Of a DNA stretch of 11,551 bases, positions 1-7,875 are shown one piece after another. The translations under genes and the position numbers were made by a program. Source of the DNA: Gammaproteobacteria bacterium (GTDB lineage: Bacteria > Pseudomonadota > Gammaproteobacteria > Pseudomonadales > Halieaceae); NCBI GenBank assembly GCA_029859085.1, contig JAOUDU010000035.1, forward strand, positions 1 through 11,551, given 5' to 3'. The notes under the pieces were generated by a model that ran no database searches, was not told the origin of the DNA, and saw only the letters and a list, made by a program, of their open reading frames with translations. The stretch's first letter is position 1; each line of letters begins with the position of its first letter.

Positions 1-1
1 G

Positions 2-664
2 GCCGCCGATGACTTTACCATCAGCGGCAATGTCGCCCTCACCAGCGATTACCGCTTCCGGGGTATTTCCCAGTCCGACGAGTCGGCGGCCATCCAGGGC
101 GGCTTTGACGTCGAGTTCTCCCCCGGCTTCTACCTCGGCACCTGGGGCTCCTCTGTCGATTTCGACAGCAACGAAGTCGCTGACGGCAGCCTGGAGCTGG
201 ACTACTACGGCGGTTGGAAAAGCGCCATCGGTGACACCGACTTCGGGATCGACGTGGGCTATATCTACTACGACTACCCCGGTGACAACGGCAGCCCCAA
301 GGGCGATTACCAGGAAGTGTATGTATCGGGCTCCTGGAAGGACCTGTCTGTAACTGTCAACTATTCCGACGACTACTATCTCGAGTCCGATACCTATTGG
401 CGCTACTCGGCCGAGTACAGCTTTTCCCTGGCGGAAAACCTCAGCCTGGGCCTGCAGGCCGCCTACAACGAAGTCGAGCAGGGCGGTGGTTTCTTCTCCT
501 CTGATGCGGATAACTACACCGACTACTCCGTCACGCTCACCTATTCCGTGGCCGGGGTTGACCTCTCGGTCGCCTATGTCGGCACGGATCTGGATGACAA
601 CGATGTGTTCGGCACCGACTGGGCCGACGACACCGCGGTATTCACCATCAGCAAGAGCATGTAA
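2..664 (+). CDS. TorF-family putative porin (TIGR02001/Gcw_chp type), 5' end missing
   Basis: The last 220 residues of an outer-membrane beta-barrel protein of the TorF putative porin family. The start and signal peptide lie upstream of the window. The visible part opens near the mature N terminus with the family hallmark SGNVALTSDYRFRGISQSD, followed by an IQGGFD...FYLGTWGSSVDF block. The remainder alternates aromatic and polar residues, as expected for amphipathic strands (for example DVGYIYYDYPGD and YSVTLTYSVAGVDLSVAY), and is strongly acidic. The gene precedes glnK-amtB on the same strand, an arrangement I recall from other gammaproteobacteria, so a role in outer-membrane passage of small nitrogen compounds is a reasonable inference, but the substrate is unknown. 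The chain ends in Met (FTISKSM) rather than the terminal Phe common in such barrels. The promoter is outside the window. Confidence 0.88.
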   Translation, partial: AADDFTISGNVALTSDYRFRGISQSDESAAIQGGFDVEFSPGFYLGTWGSSVDFDSNEVADGSLELDYYGGWKSAIGDTDFGIDVGYIYYDYPGDNGSPKGDYQEVYVSGSWKDLSVTVNYSDDYYLESDTYWRYSAEYSFSLAENLSLGLQAAYNEVEQGGGFFSSDADNYTDYSVTLTYSVAGVDLSVAYVGTDLDDNDVFGTDWADDTAVFTISKSM

Positions 665-1063
<399 letters not shown>

Positions 1064-1094
1064 TCCCACGACACTGTAACTAGAGAGTATTCCC

Positions 1095-2342
1095 ATGGAA
1101 AACAGCATCTTTGAATTACAGTACGCCCTGGACACCTTTTATTTCCTGGTGATGGGCGCGCTGGTAATGTGGATGGGAGCAGGATTCGCGATGCTCGAAT
1201 CCGGCCTCGTCCGCGCCAAAAACACCACCGAGATCCTGCTCAAGAACATCGCCCTGTACGCGGTGGCTTGTACGATGTACATGATCTGCGGTTACATGAT
1301 CATGTACAGCGGGGACTGGTTTCTCTCCGGCATCGCCGCCAACGGCGTGACCGGTGCTGAAGAGCCCGCTACCTACGCCCCCTCGGCAGATTTCTTCTTC
1401 CAGGTCGTGTTCGTGGCGACCGCCATGTCGATCGTATCCGGCGCGGTGGCCGAGCGGATGAAGCTCTGGTCTTTCCTCATATTCGCGGTGGTCATGACCG
1501 GGTTCATTTACCCGATGGAGGGCTCCTGGACCTGGGGTGGGCAATCGGTATTCGGTATGTATACCCTTGGCGACCTCGGCTTCTCTGACTTCGCCGGTTC
1601 CGGTATCGTGCACATGGCCGGTGCGGCCGCGGCCCTCGCCGGTGTACTGCTGCTCGGCGCCCGCAAGGGCAAATACGGCCCGGACGGCCAGATCAACGCG
1701 ATTCCCGGCGCCAACCTGCCGATGGCTACCCTGGGCACGTTCATCCTGTGGATGGGCTGGTTCGGTTTCAACGGCGGCTCGGTACTCGCCACCGCAACTG
1801 TGGATAACGCCAACTCGGTAGCGGTCGTGTTCATGAACACCAACGCGGCAGCGGCCGGAGGCCTGATTTCGGCGCTGATCCTCGCCCGCGTGATGTTCGG
1901 CAAGGCCGACCTTACCATGGCCCTCAACGGCGCCCTGGCCGGACTGGTGGTCATCACCGCGGAGCCGTCAACACCCACCGCCCTGCAGGCAACCCTGTTC
2001 GGCGCGCTGGGAGGCCTGCTGGTAGTGCTCTCCATCCTGACCGTGGACAAACTGAAGATCGACGATCCCGTCGGTGCAATCTCCGTGCACGGTGTATGCG
2101 GCTTCCTCGGCCTGATGATCGTGCCTGTCACCAACCCCCTCACCGAGGACGGTGGCGCCTCCTTCAGCGGGCAGTTGATTGGTGCCGCGACCATCTTCGT
2201 CTGGGTATTCGTGGTCAGCCTGGTTGTATGGGCCATCCTCAAGGCGGTCATGGGCATCCGGGTCACCGAGGAGGAAGAGTACGAGGGTACTGACCTGTCC
2301 GAGTGCGGCATGGAAGCCTACCCCGAGTTCACCAACAAGTAA
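1095..2342 (+). CDS. amtB: Ammonium transporter AmtB
   Basis: A 415-residue inner-membrane ammonium channel of the Amt/Mep/Rh family with about eleven hydrophobic helices. Expected pore residues are present: an aromatic gate region around FFQVVF (101-106), conserved Asp165 in SDFAGSGIVH, and the twin pore histidines His173 (GIVHMAG) and His332 (SVHGVCG). The WFGFNGGS segment (222-229) matches the family signature region. The cytosolic C-terminal tail (EEEEYEGTDLSECGMEAYPEF) is the part that communicates with P-II. There is no cleavable signal peptide: the first helix begins near residue 10, as in many marine gammaproteobacterial Amt proteins. The start ATG 1095 has only a weak AGAGAG element (1082-1087), so translation may rely partly on coupling to glnK 31 bp upstream. 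A strong terminator follows the gene. Confidence 0.97.
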   Translation: MENSIFELQYALDTFYFLVMGALVMWMGAGFAMLESGLVRAKNTTEILLKNIALYAVACTMYMICGYMIMYSGDWFLSGIAANGVTGAEEPATYAPSADFFFQVVFVATAMSIVSGAVAERMKLWSFLIFAVVMTGFIYPMEGSWTWGGQSVFGMYTLGDLGFSDFAGSGIVHMAGAAAALAGVLLLGARKGKYGPDGQINAIPGANLPMATLGTFILWMGWFGFNGGSVLATATVDNANSVAVVFMNTNAAAAGGLISALILARVMFGKADLTMALNGALAGLVVITAEPSTPTALQATLFGALGGLLVVLSILTVDKLKIDDPVGAISVHGVCGFLGLMIVPVTNPLTEDGGASFSGQLIGAATIFVWVFVVSLVVWAILKAVMGIRVTEEEEYEGTDLSECGMEAYPEFTNK

Positions 2343-2382
2343 CTGTGCAGCTTTGCGGGCGCATCTCACGATGCGTACTTTC

Positions 2383-2407
2383 GGGGCCCCTTGGGGCCCC
2401 TTTTTTT
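2383..2407 (+). terminator. Rho-independent terminator after amtB
   Basis: GGGGCCCC (2383-2390), TT, GGGGCCCC (2393-2400) is followed at once by seven T residues (2401-2407). Opening the innermost pair gives a 7-bp all-GC stem capped by CTTG, a sequence known as an unusually stable tetraloop in RNA. A second small stem, CGCAT/ATGCG (2360-2364 with 2371-2375), precedes it. This should end the porin-glnK-amtB transcript and separates it from the second glnK. Confidence 0.92.
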
Positions 2408-2421
2408 ATGCGCCCGAAAAA

Positions 2422-2489
2422 CGGGGCAGGCCCGGCTGGATTCTCGCTCGCTGCGCGGGCAATACGTCCCCGGAGGCGCGTCTGCCCCG
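2422..2489. other. GC-rich inverted repeat in the amtB-glnK2 spacer
   Basis: CGGGGCAG (2422-2429) and CTGCCCCG (2482-2489) are exact reverse complements enclosing 52 nt. Inside, GCCCG (2430-2434) can pair with CGGGC (2456-2460), stacking directly on the outer stem. The element sits after the amtB terminator and before the glnK2 promoter, with no T-run and no credible ORF. It may be a structured RNA, a protein site or chance in GC-rich DNA. Confidence 0.3.
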
Positions 2490-2520
2490 CTTTATCGGGT
2501 GAGCCGGCGGCGATTGCGCC

Positions 2521-2548
2521 TTGCCATTTCGCGGCGAGCCACCATAAT
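2521..2548 (+). promoter_or_regulatory. Sigma70-type promoter for the second glnK
   Basis: TTGCCA (2521-2526) and CATAAT (2543-2548) are each one mismatch from consensus, with a 16-bp spacer. The predicted start near 2555 leaves a leader of about 26 nt containing GGAG (2567-2570), 10 nt before the ATG at 2581. It lies after the amtB terminator, where the second glnK needs its own promoter. Confidence 0.55.
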
Positions 2549-2550
2549 AG

Positions 2551-2919
<369 letters not shown>

Positions 2920-2964
2920 CCCGCGAGAGCGAGCGCAAGCCGACCGGGAACAACCCCAAGGCAA

Positions 2965-3687
2965 TTACTTTTCAGTCTGGTCGGCCGCGGCGGCAATGTC
3001 AGCTATGGCCTGGGGCAATTGCCGCAGGTTGCTGATTTCGCGGCTCGCCCGGGGCCCTTCAGGCCACTCCCTGCCCCGGGAATTCATCCAAACCGTATGC
3101 ATACCCACCGCCTGCGCGCCGGCGATGTCGTGCGCCGGGTCGTCACCCACGTGGATGACATTGTGAGCCGCAACCCCGGTCCGCTGCAGCGCGGCATGGA
3201 ACATATCCGGGTGGGGTTTGCTGGCACCTATTTCCTCCGCCAGGAAAGCGAAGTCAAAGTAATCACCGGCGTCGGTCTTGTAGACATCGGCGTTGCCGTT
3301 GGTGAGCGCGCCCAGGGTGTAGTGGGTGGCGAGCCTTTCCAGTACCTCCAGGGCTTCGGCGTACAATTTCACCTGCTGGCGCTGCTCGAGGAATAACGCA
3401 AACGCCTGCTCTGCGCCACTGCGGGCCTCGGGCTCACTGTAACCCGCCGCCACCTGCAACTCGTAGAGCGTCTGGATGCGTATCTGGCTGACATGGTGCA
3501 CCAGGTGCGGATGGCGCTGCCACACGGACTTCTTGAATTCCCAGAGTGCATCGTGGTCCAGGGAATCCACGGCGCCGGGGCGGTGCTCAAGCAGCCAGTC
3601 CTGCTGGGCCTGCTCCGCCCGCAGCAGGGCCGGCTCCACATCCCACAGGGTGTTGTCCAGGTCGAAAGTGATTACCTTGATATCCAT
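2965..3687 (-). CDS. HAD-superfamily hydrolase, YigB-like phosphatase
   Basis: A 240-residue cytosolic phosphatase of HAD subfamily I. All four motifs are present: DLDNT with nucleophile Asp9 and acid/base Asp11, motif II Thr129-Asn130 (ALTNGN), motif III Lys157 (GASKPHP), and motif IV Asp182/Asp183 with Asp187 (HVGDDPAHD). The insert between motifs I and II is the helical cap of subfamily IA. It is the last gene of the dapF-DUF484-xerC group, the position held by yigB in E. coli. YigB can dephosphorylate the riboflavin intermediate 5-amino-6-(5-phosphoribitylamino)uracil and FMN, so that substrate is plausible but unproven here. Start ATG 3687 gives MDIKVITFDLDNT directly; no clear Shine-Dalgarno precedes it, and xerC ends 38 bp upstream. 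It converges with the second glnK. Confidence 0.9.
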   Translation of the reverse strand: MDIKVITFDLDNTLWDVEPALLRAEQAQQDWLLEHRPGAVDSLDHDALWEFKKSVWQRHPHLVHHVSQIRIQTLYELQVAAGYSEPEARSGAEQAFALFLEQRQQVKLYAEALEVLERLATHYTLGALTNGNADVYKTDAGDYFDFAFLAEEIGASKPHPDMFHAALQRTGVAAHNVIHVGDDPAHDIAGAQAVGMHTVWMNSRGREWPEGPRASREISNLRQLPQAIADIAAAADQTEK

Positions 3688-3725
3688 GCGCGTGCTGGCC
3701 CCGGGTCCGGTTGCGATTCGATCCG

Positions 3726-4688
3726 TCAGCCCTTGTCGCGTCGCCTGGCGCGGGGGTGGGCGGCGTCGTAGACCTTGGCCAGGTGCTGGAAGTCCAGGTG
3801 GGTGTAGATCTGGGTGGTGGAAATATTGGCGTGCCCCAGCAGTTCCTGCACCGCCCGCAGGTCGCCGCTGGATTCGAGTAAATGACTGGCAAAGGAGTGG
3901 CGCAGCATGTGGGGGTGGATGTCCTGGTGCATACCGGCCTTGCGGCCCTGTAGCCTCAGTCGGGCCTGTATGCTGCGTGCGCCGATGCGCCGGCCCTGGT
4001 TGCTGGTAAACAGGGCCGCCGCACTGTCGTCGTCAGCGGCGACGGGGGGCCTGACCTCCAGCCAGCGCTGGATCGCATCCAGCGCGACCGAGCCGACCGG
4101 AATCGTGCGGGCCTTGTTGCCCTTGCCGGTGACCGTCAGCAGGCGGGATTGGGCGTCTATATCGCCGGTGTCGATAGCCGCCAGTTCCGCCAGTCGCAGG
4201 CCCGAGGAGTAGAAGAGCTCCGCGATGGCGCGGTCGCGCCGGGCGATCACCGAGTCCTCGTCAAAGGACAGGAACTTGTTTACCTGGTCCGCATCGAGGG
4301 TTTTGGGCAGTTTGCGCGGCTTGCGCGGAGCCTGCACGCTGGCCGCGGGATTGCGCGGCCGGCCCTGCTCCCTGCCCAGGTAATTGAAAAAGGAACGCGC
4401 CGCCGACAGGCTGCGCTGGATGCTGCTGCCGGCGAGTCCGCGCCGGTGCAGCTGGCTTGCCCACTGGCGGATATCCGCCTCCACTACCTGGGTGGGGCTG
4501 GTCCTGTCCTGCTCTTCGCAGTGGCGCCGCAGGGTCAGCAGGTCGTGCCGGTAGCCGTCCAGGGTATGGCGCGAGAGCTGGCGTACATCGCGCAGGTAGA
4601 CCAGGAACCCCTCGATGGCGGTGGCCAGCTCGCTGGCGGCGGCTCCCGCAGCGGGCGCTACCTCCCCCTGCGGCGGCGACGTGGTCAC
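3726..4688 (-). CDS. xerC: Tyrosine recombinase XerC
   Basis: A 320-residue site-specific recombinase that, with XerD, resolves chromosome dimers at dif under FtsK control. An N-terminal core-binding SAM-like domain (about residues 20-105, FLVYLRDVRQLSRHTLDGYR) is followed by the catalytic domain with all six residues: Arg165 (SGLRLAEL), Lys189 (TGKGNK), His260 and Arg263 (HPHMLRHSF), His286 (LLGHANIS) and nucleophile Tyr295 (TTQIYTH). Its place beside dapF and a DUF484 gene distinguishes XerC from XerD. The chosen start is GTG at 4688, 7 bp after the DUF484 stop. It has no good ribosome-binding site and adds about 20 Ala-rich residues before the conserved domain, so translation is probably coupled to the upstream gene. 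A later start is possible, but I see no better candidate. Confidence 0.95.
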   Translation of the reverse strand: MTTSPPQGEVAPAAGAAASELATAIEGFLVYLRDVRQLSRHTLDGYRHDLLTLRRHCEEQDRTSPTQVVEADIRQWASQLHRRGLAGSSIQRSLSAARSFFNYLGREQGRPRNPAASVQAPRKPRKLPKTLDADQVNKFLSFDEDSVIARRDRAIAELFYSSGLRLAELAAIDTGDIDAQSRLLTVTGKGNKARTIPVGSVALDAIQRWLEVRPPVAADDDSAAALFTSNQGRRIGARSIQARLRLQGRKAGMHQDIHPHMLRHSFASHLLESSGDLRAVQELLGHANISTTQIYTHLDFQHLAKVYDAAHPRARRRDKG

Positions 4689-4695
4689 GGGGCGG

Positions 4696-5454
4696 TCAGG
4701 CCCCGGCCGGGGAGAAGCGCGGCAACAGGCGCATGATCACCTCGGCGATATGGGACAGGAACAGGGTGCCCATGGCGCTGGTGTAGCGGCCGGCATCGGC
4801 GCTGCCCACGGCAATCAGGCCCAGTTGCGAGCCATCCGCCAGCGGCATGATCGCGGCGGAACCACCCTGCTGGAAATGATGGGCACTGCCGCCGGGGGTG
4901 AACAGGTAGTTGAATTCCTCCTTGCGCAGCGCACCGCAGACCGCCTTGCGGCCGCTGAAGAGGGCGCCGATATGGGATCTTGCGTCCTCCAGCCGCTCTA
5001 CCCGGTAGTCGCCGTCTGCGGGCTCCTCACCGAACAGGATCATGCTCGCAAACTCCACCTCGAAACCGTTTTTCATGGAGTCCATGAAGGCGCTGTAGAG
5101 CCCCGCGACGGAGTCCGCCTCGAGCAGTTTTACCACCAGTGCGCGGGTCTGCTCGAAGAGTTTGTCGTTTTCCCGGGCGTTGGTGGTGAGCGCCTTCAGG
5201 CGATGGCGGATATCGACATTGCGTTCCCGCAGTACACTGACCTGCTTCTCGACCAGGGACACGGCGCTGCCCGAGGCGTGGGAAACATGCAGGTGATCCA
5301 GCAGGTCGGGATTGCGCTGGAGGAAGTCGCCGTTTTCCTTGAGAAACTCCCGCACCGCCTCGTCGCTGAGCCCGGCGGCGTCCGCAGCTTCGGCACCGCG
5401 ATTTTTCTTCCCCACGGCGGGCGCTGAGCCCGCCTTATCTTTGCTGGCTGACAT
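4696..5454 (-). CDS. DUF484 family protein (YigA-like, GAF-like fold)
   Basis: A 252-residue cytosolic protein of the DUF484 family (YigA in E. coli), molecular function unknown. Residues 1-27 are an Ala/Lys-rich, probably disordered leader. Residues 29-58 hold the family-typical helical start (LSDEAVREFLKENGDFLQRNPDLL, quoted in parts: DEAVREFL and NPDLLDHL). Residues about 62-112 look like a helical or coiled-coil linker, and about 113-245 the GAF-like domain, ending in FLSHIAEVIMRLLPRF. I start at ATG 5454, preceded by AGGGG with 5 nt spacing, rather than the GTG at 5481, which would leave only 10 bp after dapF and lacks such a site. The family always sits next to xerC in clusters I know, suggesting a link to chromosome processing or envelope growth, but this is inference. 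Confidence 0.88.
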   Translation of the reverse strand: MSASKDKAGSAPAVGKKNRGAEAADAAGLSDEAVREFLKENGDFLQRNPDLLDHLHVSHASGSAVSLVEKQVSVLRERNVDIRHRLKALTTNARENDKLFEQTRALVVKLLEADSVAGLYSAFMDSMKNGFEVEFASMILFGEEPADGDYRVERLEDARSHIGALFSGRKAVCGALRKEEFNYLFTPGGSAHHFQQGGSAAIMPLADGSQLGLIAVGSADAGRYTSAMGTLFLSHIAEVIMRLLPRFSPAGA

Positions 5455-5491
5455 TGATTCCCCTGGCCTGGTGTGCCGCACAATTGCGGTC

Positions 5492-6322
5492 TCAGATTCT
5501 TATACTGCCTTCGAACACCACCTCGGTGGGTCCGGTCATAATCACGGGCTGGCCCTGGCCTGCCCAGGATATCGAAAGCTTACCCCCCGGCAGCTCAACT
5601 GTCACTAAGTCGCGCAGCCAACCCCGCGTGATGCCGTAGACCACGGCGGCACAGGCGCCGGTGCCACAGGCCAGGGTTTCCCCGACCCCGCGCTCGTAGA
5701 CCCGCAGCCTTATCGCCTGGTCCGATACCACTTCCATAAAGCCCGCGTTGACCCGCCGCGGGAAGTCCGGATGCGCTTCGATCAGCGGGCCCAGCCGCGC
5801 TACCGGGGCATCGGCCGCACTGTCGATCCGCACCACCGCATGGGGATTGCCCATGGACAGGGCGCCGATTTCCAGCGTCGCGCCGTCGACCAGCAGCGGA
5901 TAGCTGGCGGCGCGGGCAGCGGCAGCGAAGGGGATGGCGGCCGGTTCGAACTCCGGCACGCCCATATTCACTTCGACATCCTGCCGGTTGCGCATGCGCA
6001 GCTCAATGATGCCGGCGGCTGTTTCCACCGTTATCACGCGCTTGGTGGTGAGTTTTTTCTCGAGTACGAAACGGGCGAAACAGCGTGCGCCATTGCCGCA
6101 CTGCTCCACCTCGTTGCCGTCGGCGTTGTAGATGCGGTAGCGGAAATCCACCTCGGGATTGTGCGGGGCTTCCACCACCAGCACCTGGTCGCAGCCGACG
6201 CCGAAATGCCGGTCCGCGAGCAGTCGCACGTCCCGCGGGCGCAGCTTGTAGCGTTGGCTGATCAGGTCGATGACGACAAAATCGTTGCCCGCGCCGTGCA
6301 TCTTGGTGAATTTCAGCAGCAT
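5492..6322 (-). CDS. dapF: Diaminopimelate epimerase DapF
   Basis: A 276-residue PLP-independent epimerase converting LL-diaminopimelate to meso-diaminopimelate, which is used for peptidoglycan cross-links and as the substrate of LysA. The two catalytic cysteines are present: Cys75 in EQCGNGARC and Cys219 in [10 protein letters not shown]. The N-terminal signature [12 protein letters not shown] (8-19) and the GNPHAV motif (158-163) are intact, and the length matches the family. Start ATG 6322 gives [14 protein letters not shown], the expected N terminus. The ribosome-binding site is weak. LysA ends 25 bp upstream and the DUF484 gene starts 37 bp downstream, so it is an internal operon gene. 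Pairing with lysA puts the last two steps of lysine synthesis under one transcript. Confidence 0.97.
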   Translation of the reverse strand: MLLKFTKMHGAGNDFVVIDLISQRYKLRPRDVRLLADRHFGVGCDQVLVVEAPHNPEVDFRYRIYNADGNEVEQCGNGARCFARFVLEKKLTTKRVITVETAAGIIELRMRNRQDVEVNMGVPEFEPAAIPFAAAARAASYPLLVDGATLEIGALSMGNPHAVVRIDSAADAPVARLGPLIEAHPDFPRRVNAGFMEVVSDQAIRLRVYERGVGETLACGTGACAAVVYGITRGWLRDLVTVELPGGKLSISWAGQGQPVIMTGPTEVVFEGSIRI

Positions 6323-6347
6323 TGTTGAGTATTACCCGGTGGTGTGC

Positions 6348-7598
6348 CTACCGGGGCAGGCATTTTTCTGTGCGCATGATATCAGCAATCGTCTCCCGTT
6401 CGCGCACCAGGTGAACGCGGTCACCATCGACCATCAGCTCGGGGGCCCTGCCGCGGCTGTTGTAGTTGGAGCTCATGCTGAAGCCATAGGCGCCGGCGCC
6501 GAACACCGCCAGCAGGTCGCCCTGGGCAATACTCAGCTCGCGGTCCTTGCCCAGGAAATCCCCGGTTTCGCAGACCGGCCCCACCACGTCCCAGCGGGCG
6601 GCCGGGGCCGCGGTGTTGCGCTCCACCGGCTGGATGTCCAGCCAGGCCTGGTACAGGGCGGGCCTGATCATGTCGTTCATGGCGGCATCCACCAGGGCGA
6701 AGTTGTGCTGGGGGGTCGGCTTGAGGTACTCAACCCGGGTGACCAGCAGGCCGGCGTTGGCGGCGATGGAGCGGCCCGGCTCGAACATCAGCGCCAGCTT
6801 GCGCGGGCCCAGCTCCCGCCGTATCGCCGCGATGTAATCGGCGATGGAGGGTGGGGTCTCGTCCCGGTAGCGCACGCCCAGGCCGCCCCCCAGGTCGAGA
6901 TGGCGGATGCTGATGCCGATCCCTTCCAGCGTGTCGATCAGTGCCAGCAGCCGGCGCAGCGCGTCCAGGAACGGGCTGATCTGGGTGAGCTGGGAGCCGA
7001 TGTGGCAGTCCAGGCCCACCACCTCGACATGGCTGAGCCCGGCGGCCCGCCGGTACACCAGCAGGGCCTCGTCCACGGTGACGCCGAACTTGTTCTCGCG
7101 CAGGCCGGTGGAGATGTACGGATGGGTCCGGGCGTCCACGTCCGGGTTGACCCTGACCGAGACCGGGGCGATGACACCCATCCCTGCCGCCACCGCGTCA
7201 AGCACTTCCAGTTCCGCGGCTGACTCCAGGTTGAAACAGTGAATGCCCAGCTCCAGCGCCCGGGCCATCTCTGCGGGTTTCTTGCCCACGCCGGAAAAAA
7301 CGATTTTCCCGGGCTCACCGCCGGCGGCTATTACCCGTTCCAGCTCGCCGACGGAGACGATGTCAAAACCCGCTCCCAGGCGCGCGAGCACGTTGAGTAC
7401 CGCCAGGTTCGAGTTGGCCTTGACCGCGTAGCACACCAGGTGCTCGCAGTCCGCCAGGGCCTGCTGGTATTCCCCGAACGCCGCTTCCAGCGCGGCGCGG
7501 GAATAGATATAGCAGGGAGTGCCGTGGGTGGCGGCGATCTCACTGACCGCCACGCCCTCGGCGTACAGGCTGCCGTCCCGGTAGGGGAAATAGTCCAT
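6348..7598 (-). CDS. lysA: Diaminopimelate decarboxylase LysA
   Basis: A 416-residue PLP enzyme of fold type III (alanine racemase/ornithine decarboxylase group) that decarboxylates meso-diaminopimelate to L-lysine. Visible motifs are PLP lysine Lys60 in CYAVKAN, His199 in DCHIGSQ, the phosphate-binding GGGLG (237-241), EPGR (273-276), the active-site Cys343 in GPVCETGD from the neighbouring subunit, and Tyr371 in GAYGFSMSSNYN. It has the normal family length and no gaps. Start ATG 7598 is preceded by GGGAG with 6 nt spacing, lying just after the lptM stop 12 bp away, so the two genes are translated from one message. No separate LysR-type regulator is adjacent, as often accompanies lysA in enterics. 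Expression is more likely set by the operon promoter ahead of lptM. Confidence 0.97.
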   Translation of the reverse strand: MDYFPYRDGSLYAEGVAVSEIAATHGTPCYIYSRAALEAAFGEYQQALADCEHLVCYAVKANSNLAVLNVLARLGAGFDIVSVGELERVIAAGGEPGKIVFSGVGKKPAEMARALELGIHCFNLESAAELEVLDAVAAGMGVIAPVSVRVNPDVDARTHPYISTGLRENKFGVTVDEALLVYRRAAGLSHVEVVGLDCHIGSQLTQISPFLDALRRLLALIDTLEGIGISIRHLDLGGGLGVRYRDETPPSIADYIAAIRRELGPRKLALMFEPGRSIAANAGLLVTRVEYLKPTPQHNFALVDAAMNDMIRPALYQAWLDIQPVERNTAAPAARWDVVGPVCETGDFLGKDRELSIAQGDLLAVFGAGAYGFSMSSNYNSRGRAPELMVDGDRVHLVRERETIADIMRTEKCLPR

Positions 7599-7610
7599 TG
7601 AATGCTCCCG

Positions 7611-7766
7611 TCAGGGCGTGGTCGTTGCGGCCGGGGCCGGGGCCGGGGCCGGGGCCGGGTTTGCGGGCGCGCTCGCCTCCCCGGGCAGGTACAGTGGACC
7701 CATCTGCCCGCAGCCTGTCAGCAGCAGTGCGGCGGCGAGTGCAAGCGTTGCGACTGGGGATGGCAT
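7611..7766 (-). CDS. lptM: LptM (YifL/LppL) small lipoprotein
   Basis: A 51-residue lipoprotein, too short for many gene callers. Residues 1-18 form a signal peptide ending in the lipobox LTGC, with lipidated Cys19. The mature part begins CGQMGPLYLPGE, matching the CG-K/Q-x-GPLY-P signature of LptM (formerly YifL; LppL in Pseudomonas). LptM in E. coli sits in the outer membrane and helps the LPS translocon LptDE mature. The tail is a Pro-Ala repeat (PAPAPAPAPA) encoded by a GGGGCC-type hexanucleotide tract. Start ATG 7766 has GGAG 8 nt upstream. It is the first gene of the lysA-dapF operon, exactly where yifL/lppL lies in E. coli and Pseudomonas. The divergent cyaY usually next to it is absent here, replaced by a DUF3187 gene. 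Confidence 0.9.
   Translation of the reverse strand: MPSPVATLALAAALLLTGCGQMGPLYLPGEASAPANPAPAPAPAPAATTTP
7631..7659. repeat. GGGGCC hexanucleotide tandem repeat inside lptM
   Basis: Plus strand reads CCGGGG four times and then CCGGG, with five G-runs (four of 4, one of 3) spaced by CC. On the minus strand this encodes alternating Ala-Pro in the lptM tail. Each unit is exactly two codons, so gain or loss of units keeps the reading frame. (GGGGCC)n is known to form G-quadruplexes. Here the G-rich strand is the template for lptM-lysA transcription. Confidence 0.9.
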
Positions 7767-7795
7767 GAGTCCGGCTCCGGTTGGCAAAGCCGGGG

Positions 7796-7801
7796 ATTAT
7801 A
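7796..7801 (-). promoter_or_regulatory. Promoter -10 for the lptM-lysA-dapF-DUF484-xerC-HAD operon
   Basis: The minus strand carries a perfect TATAAT here. A start near 7789 gives a leader of roughly 23 nt before the ATG at 7766. The -35 is poor (best candidate CTCGCA at 18-bp spacing), so an activator may be needed. The leader also has an inverted repeat, CCGGCT/AGCCGG (7771-7776 with 7788-7793), that overlaps the edge of the GGAG ribosome-binding site (7775-7778). Confidence 0.5.
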
Positions 7802-7875
7802 CCGTTCGCTAGTAAGCCATGCGAGCAGCCCGTATCATGGAGTTTTTGTGCGCTTGCGGGGACGGGAGTGATGGC

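Noticed and set aside
1508..2311. 267-codon minus-strand frame opposite amtB
   Set aside because: Shadow of amtB; Pro/Ser/Thr-rich translation with no family resemblance.
2438..2451. Second sigma54-like GG-N10-GC spacing
   Set aside because: Only the GG and GC dinucleotides fit; neither the -24 nor the -12 element otherwise resembles consensus, and it is 130 nt from the gene.
2939..2985. GCCGACC...GGTCGGC inverted repeat at the glnK2/HAD junction as a terminator
   Set aside because: The arms are 33 nt apart, there is no T-run, and one arm lies in the HAD coding sequence; it is probably chance.
4615..5427. 270-codon plus-strand frame opposite the DUF484 gene
   Set aside because: Antisense shadow; the DUF484 frame has family motifs, a ribosome-binding site and operon context.
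6270..7223. 317-codon plus-strand frame opposite lysA and dapF
   Set aside because: Antisense shadow of two well-supported genes, with low-complexity composition and no ribosome-binding site of note.
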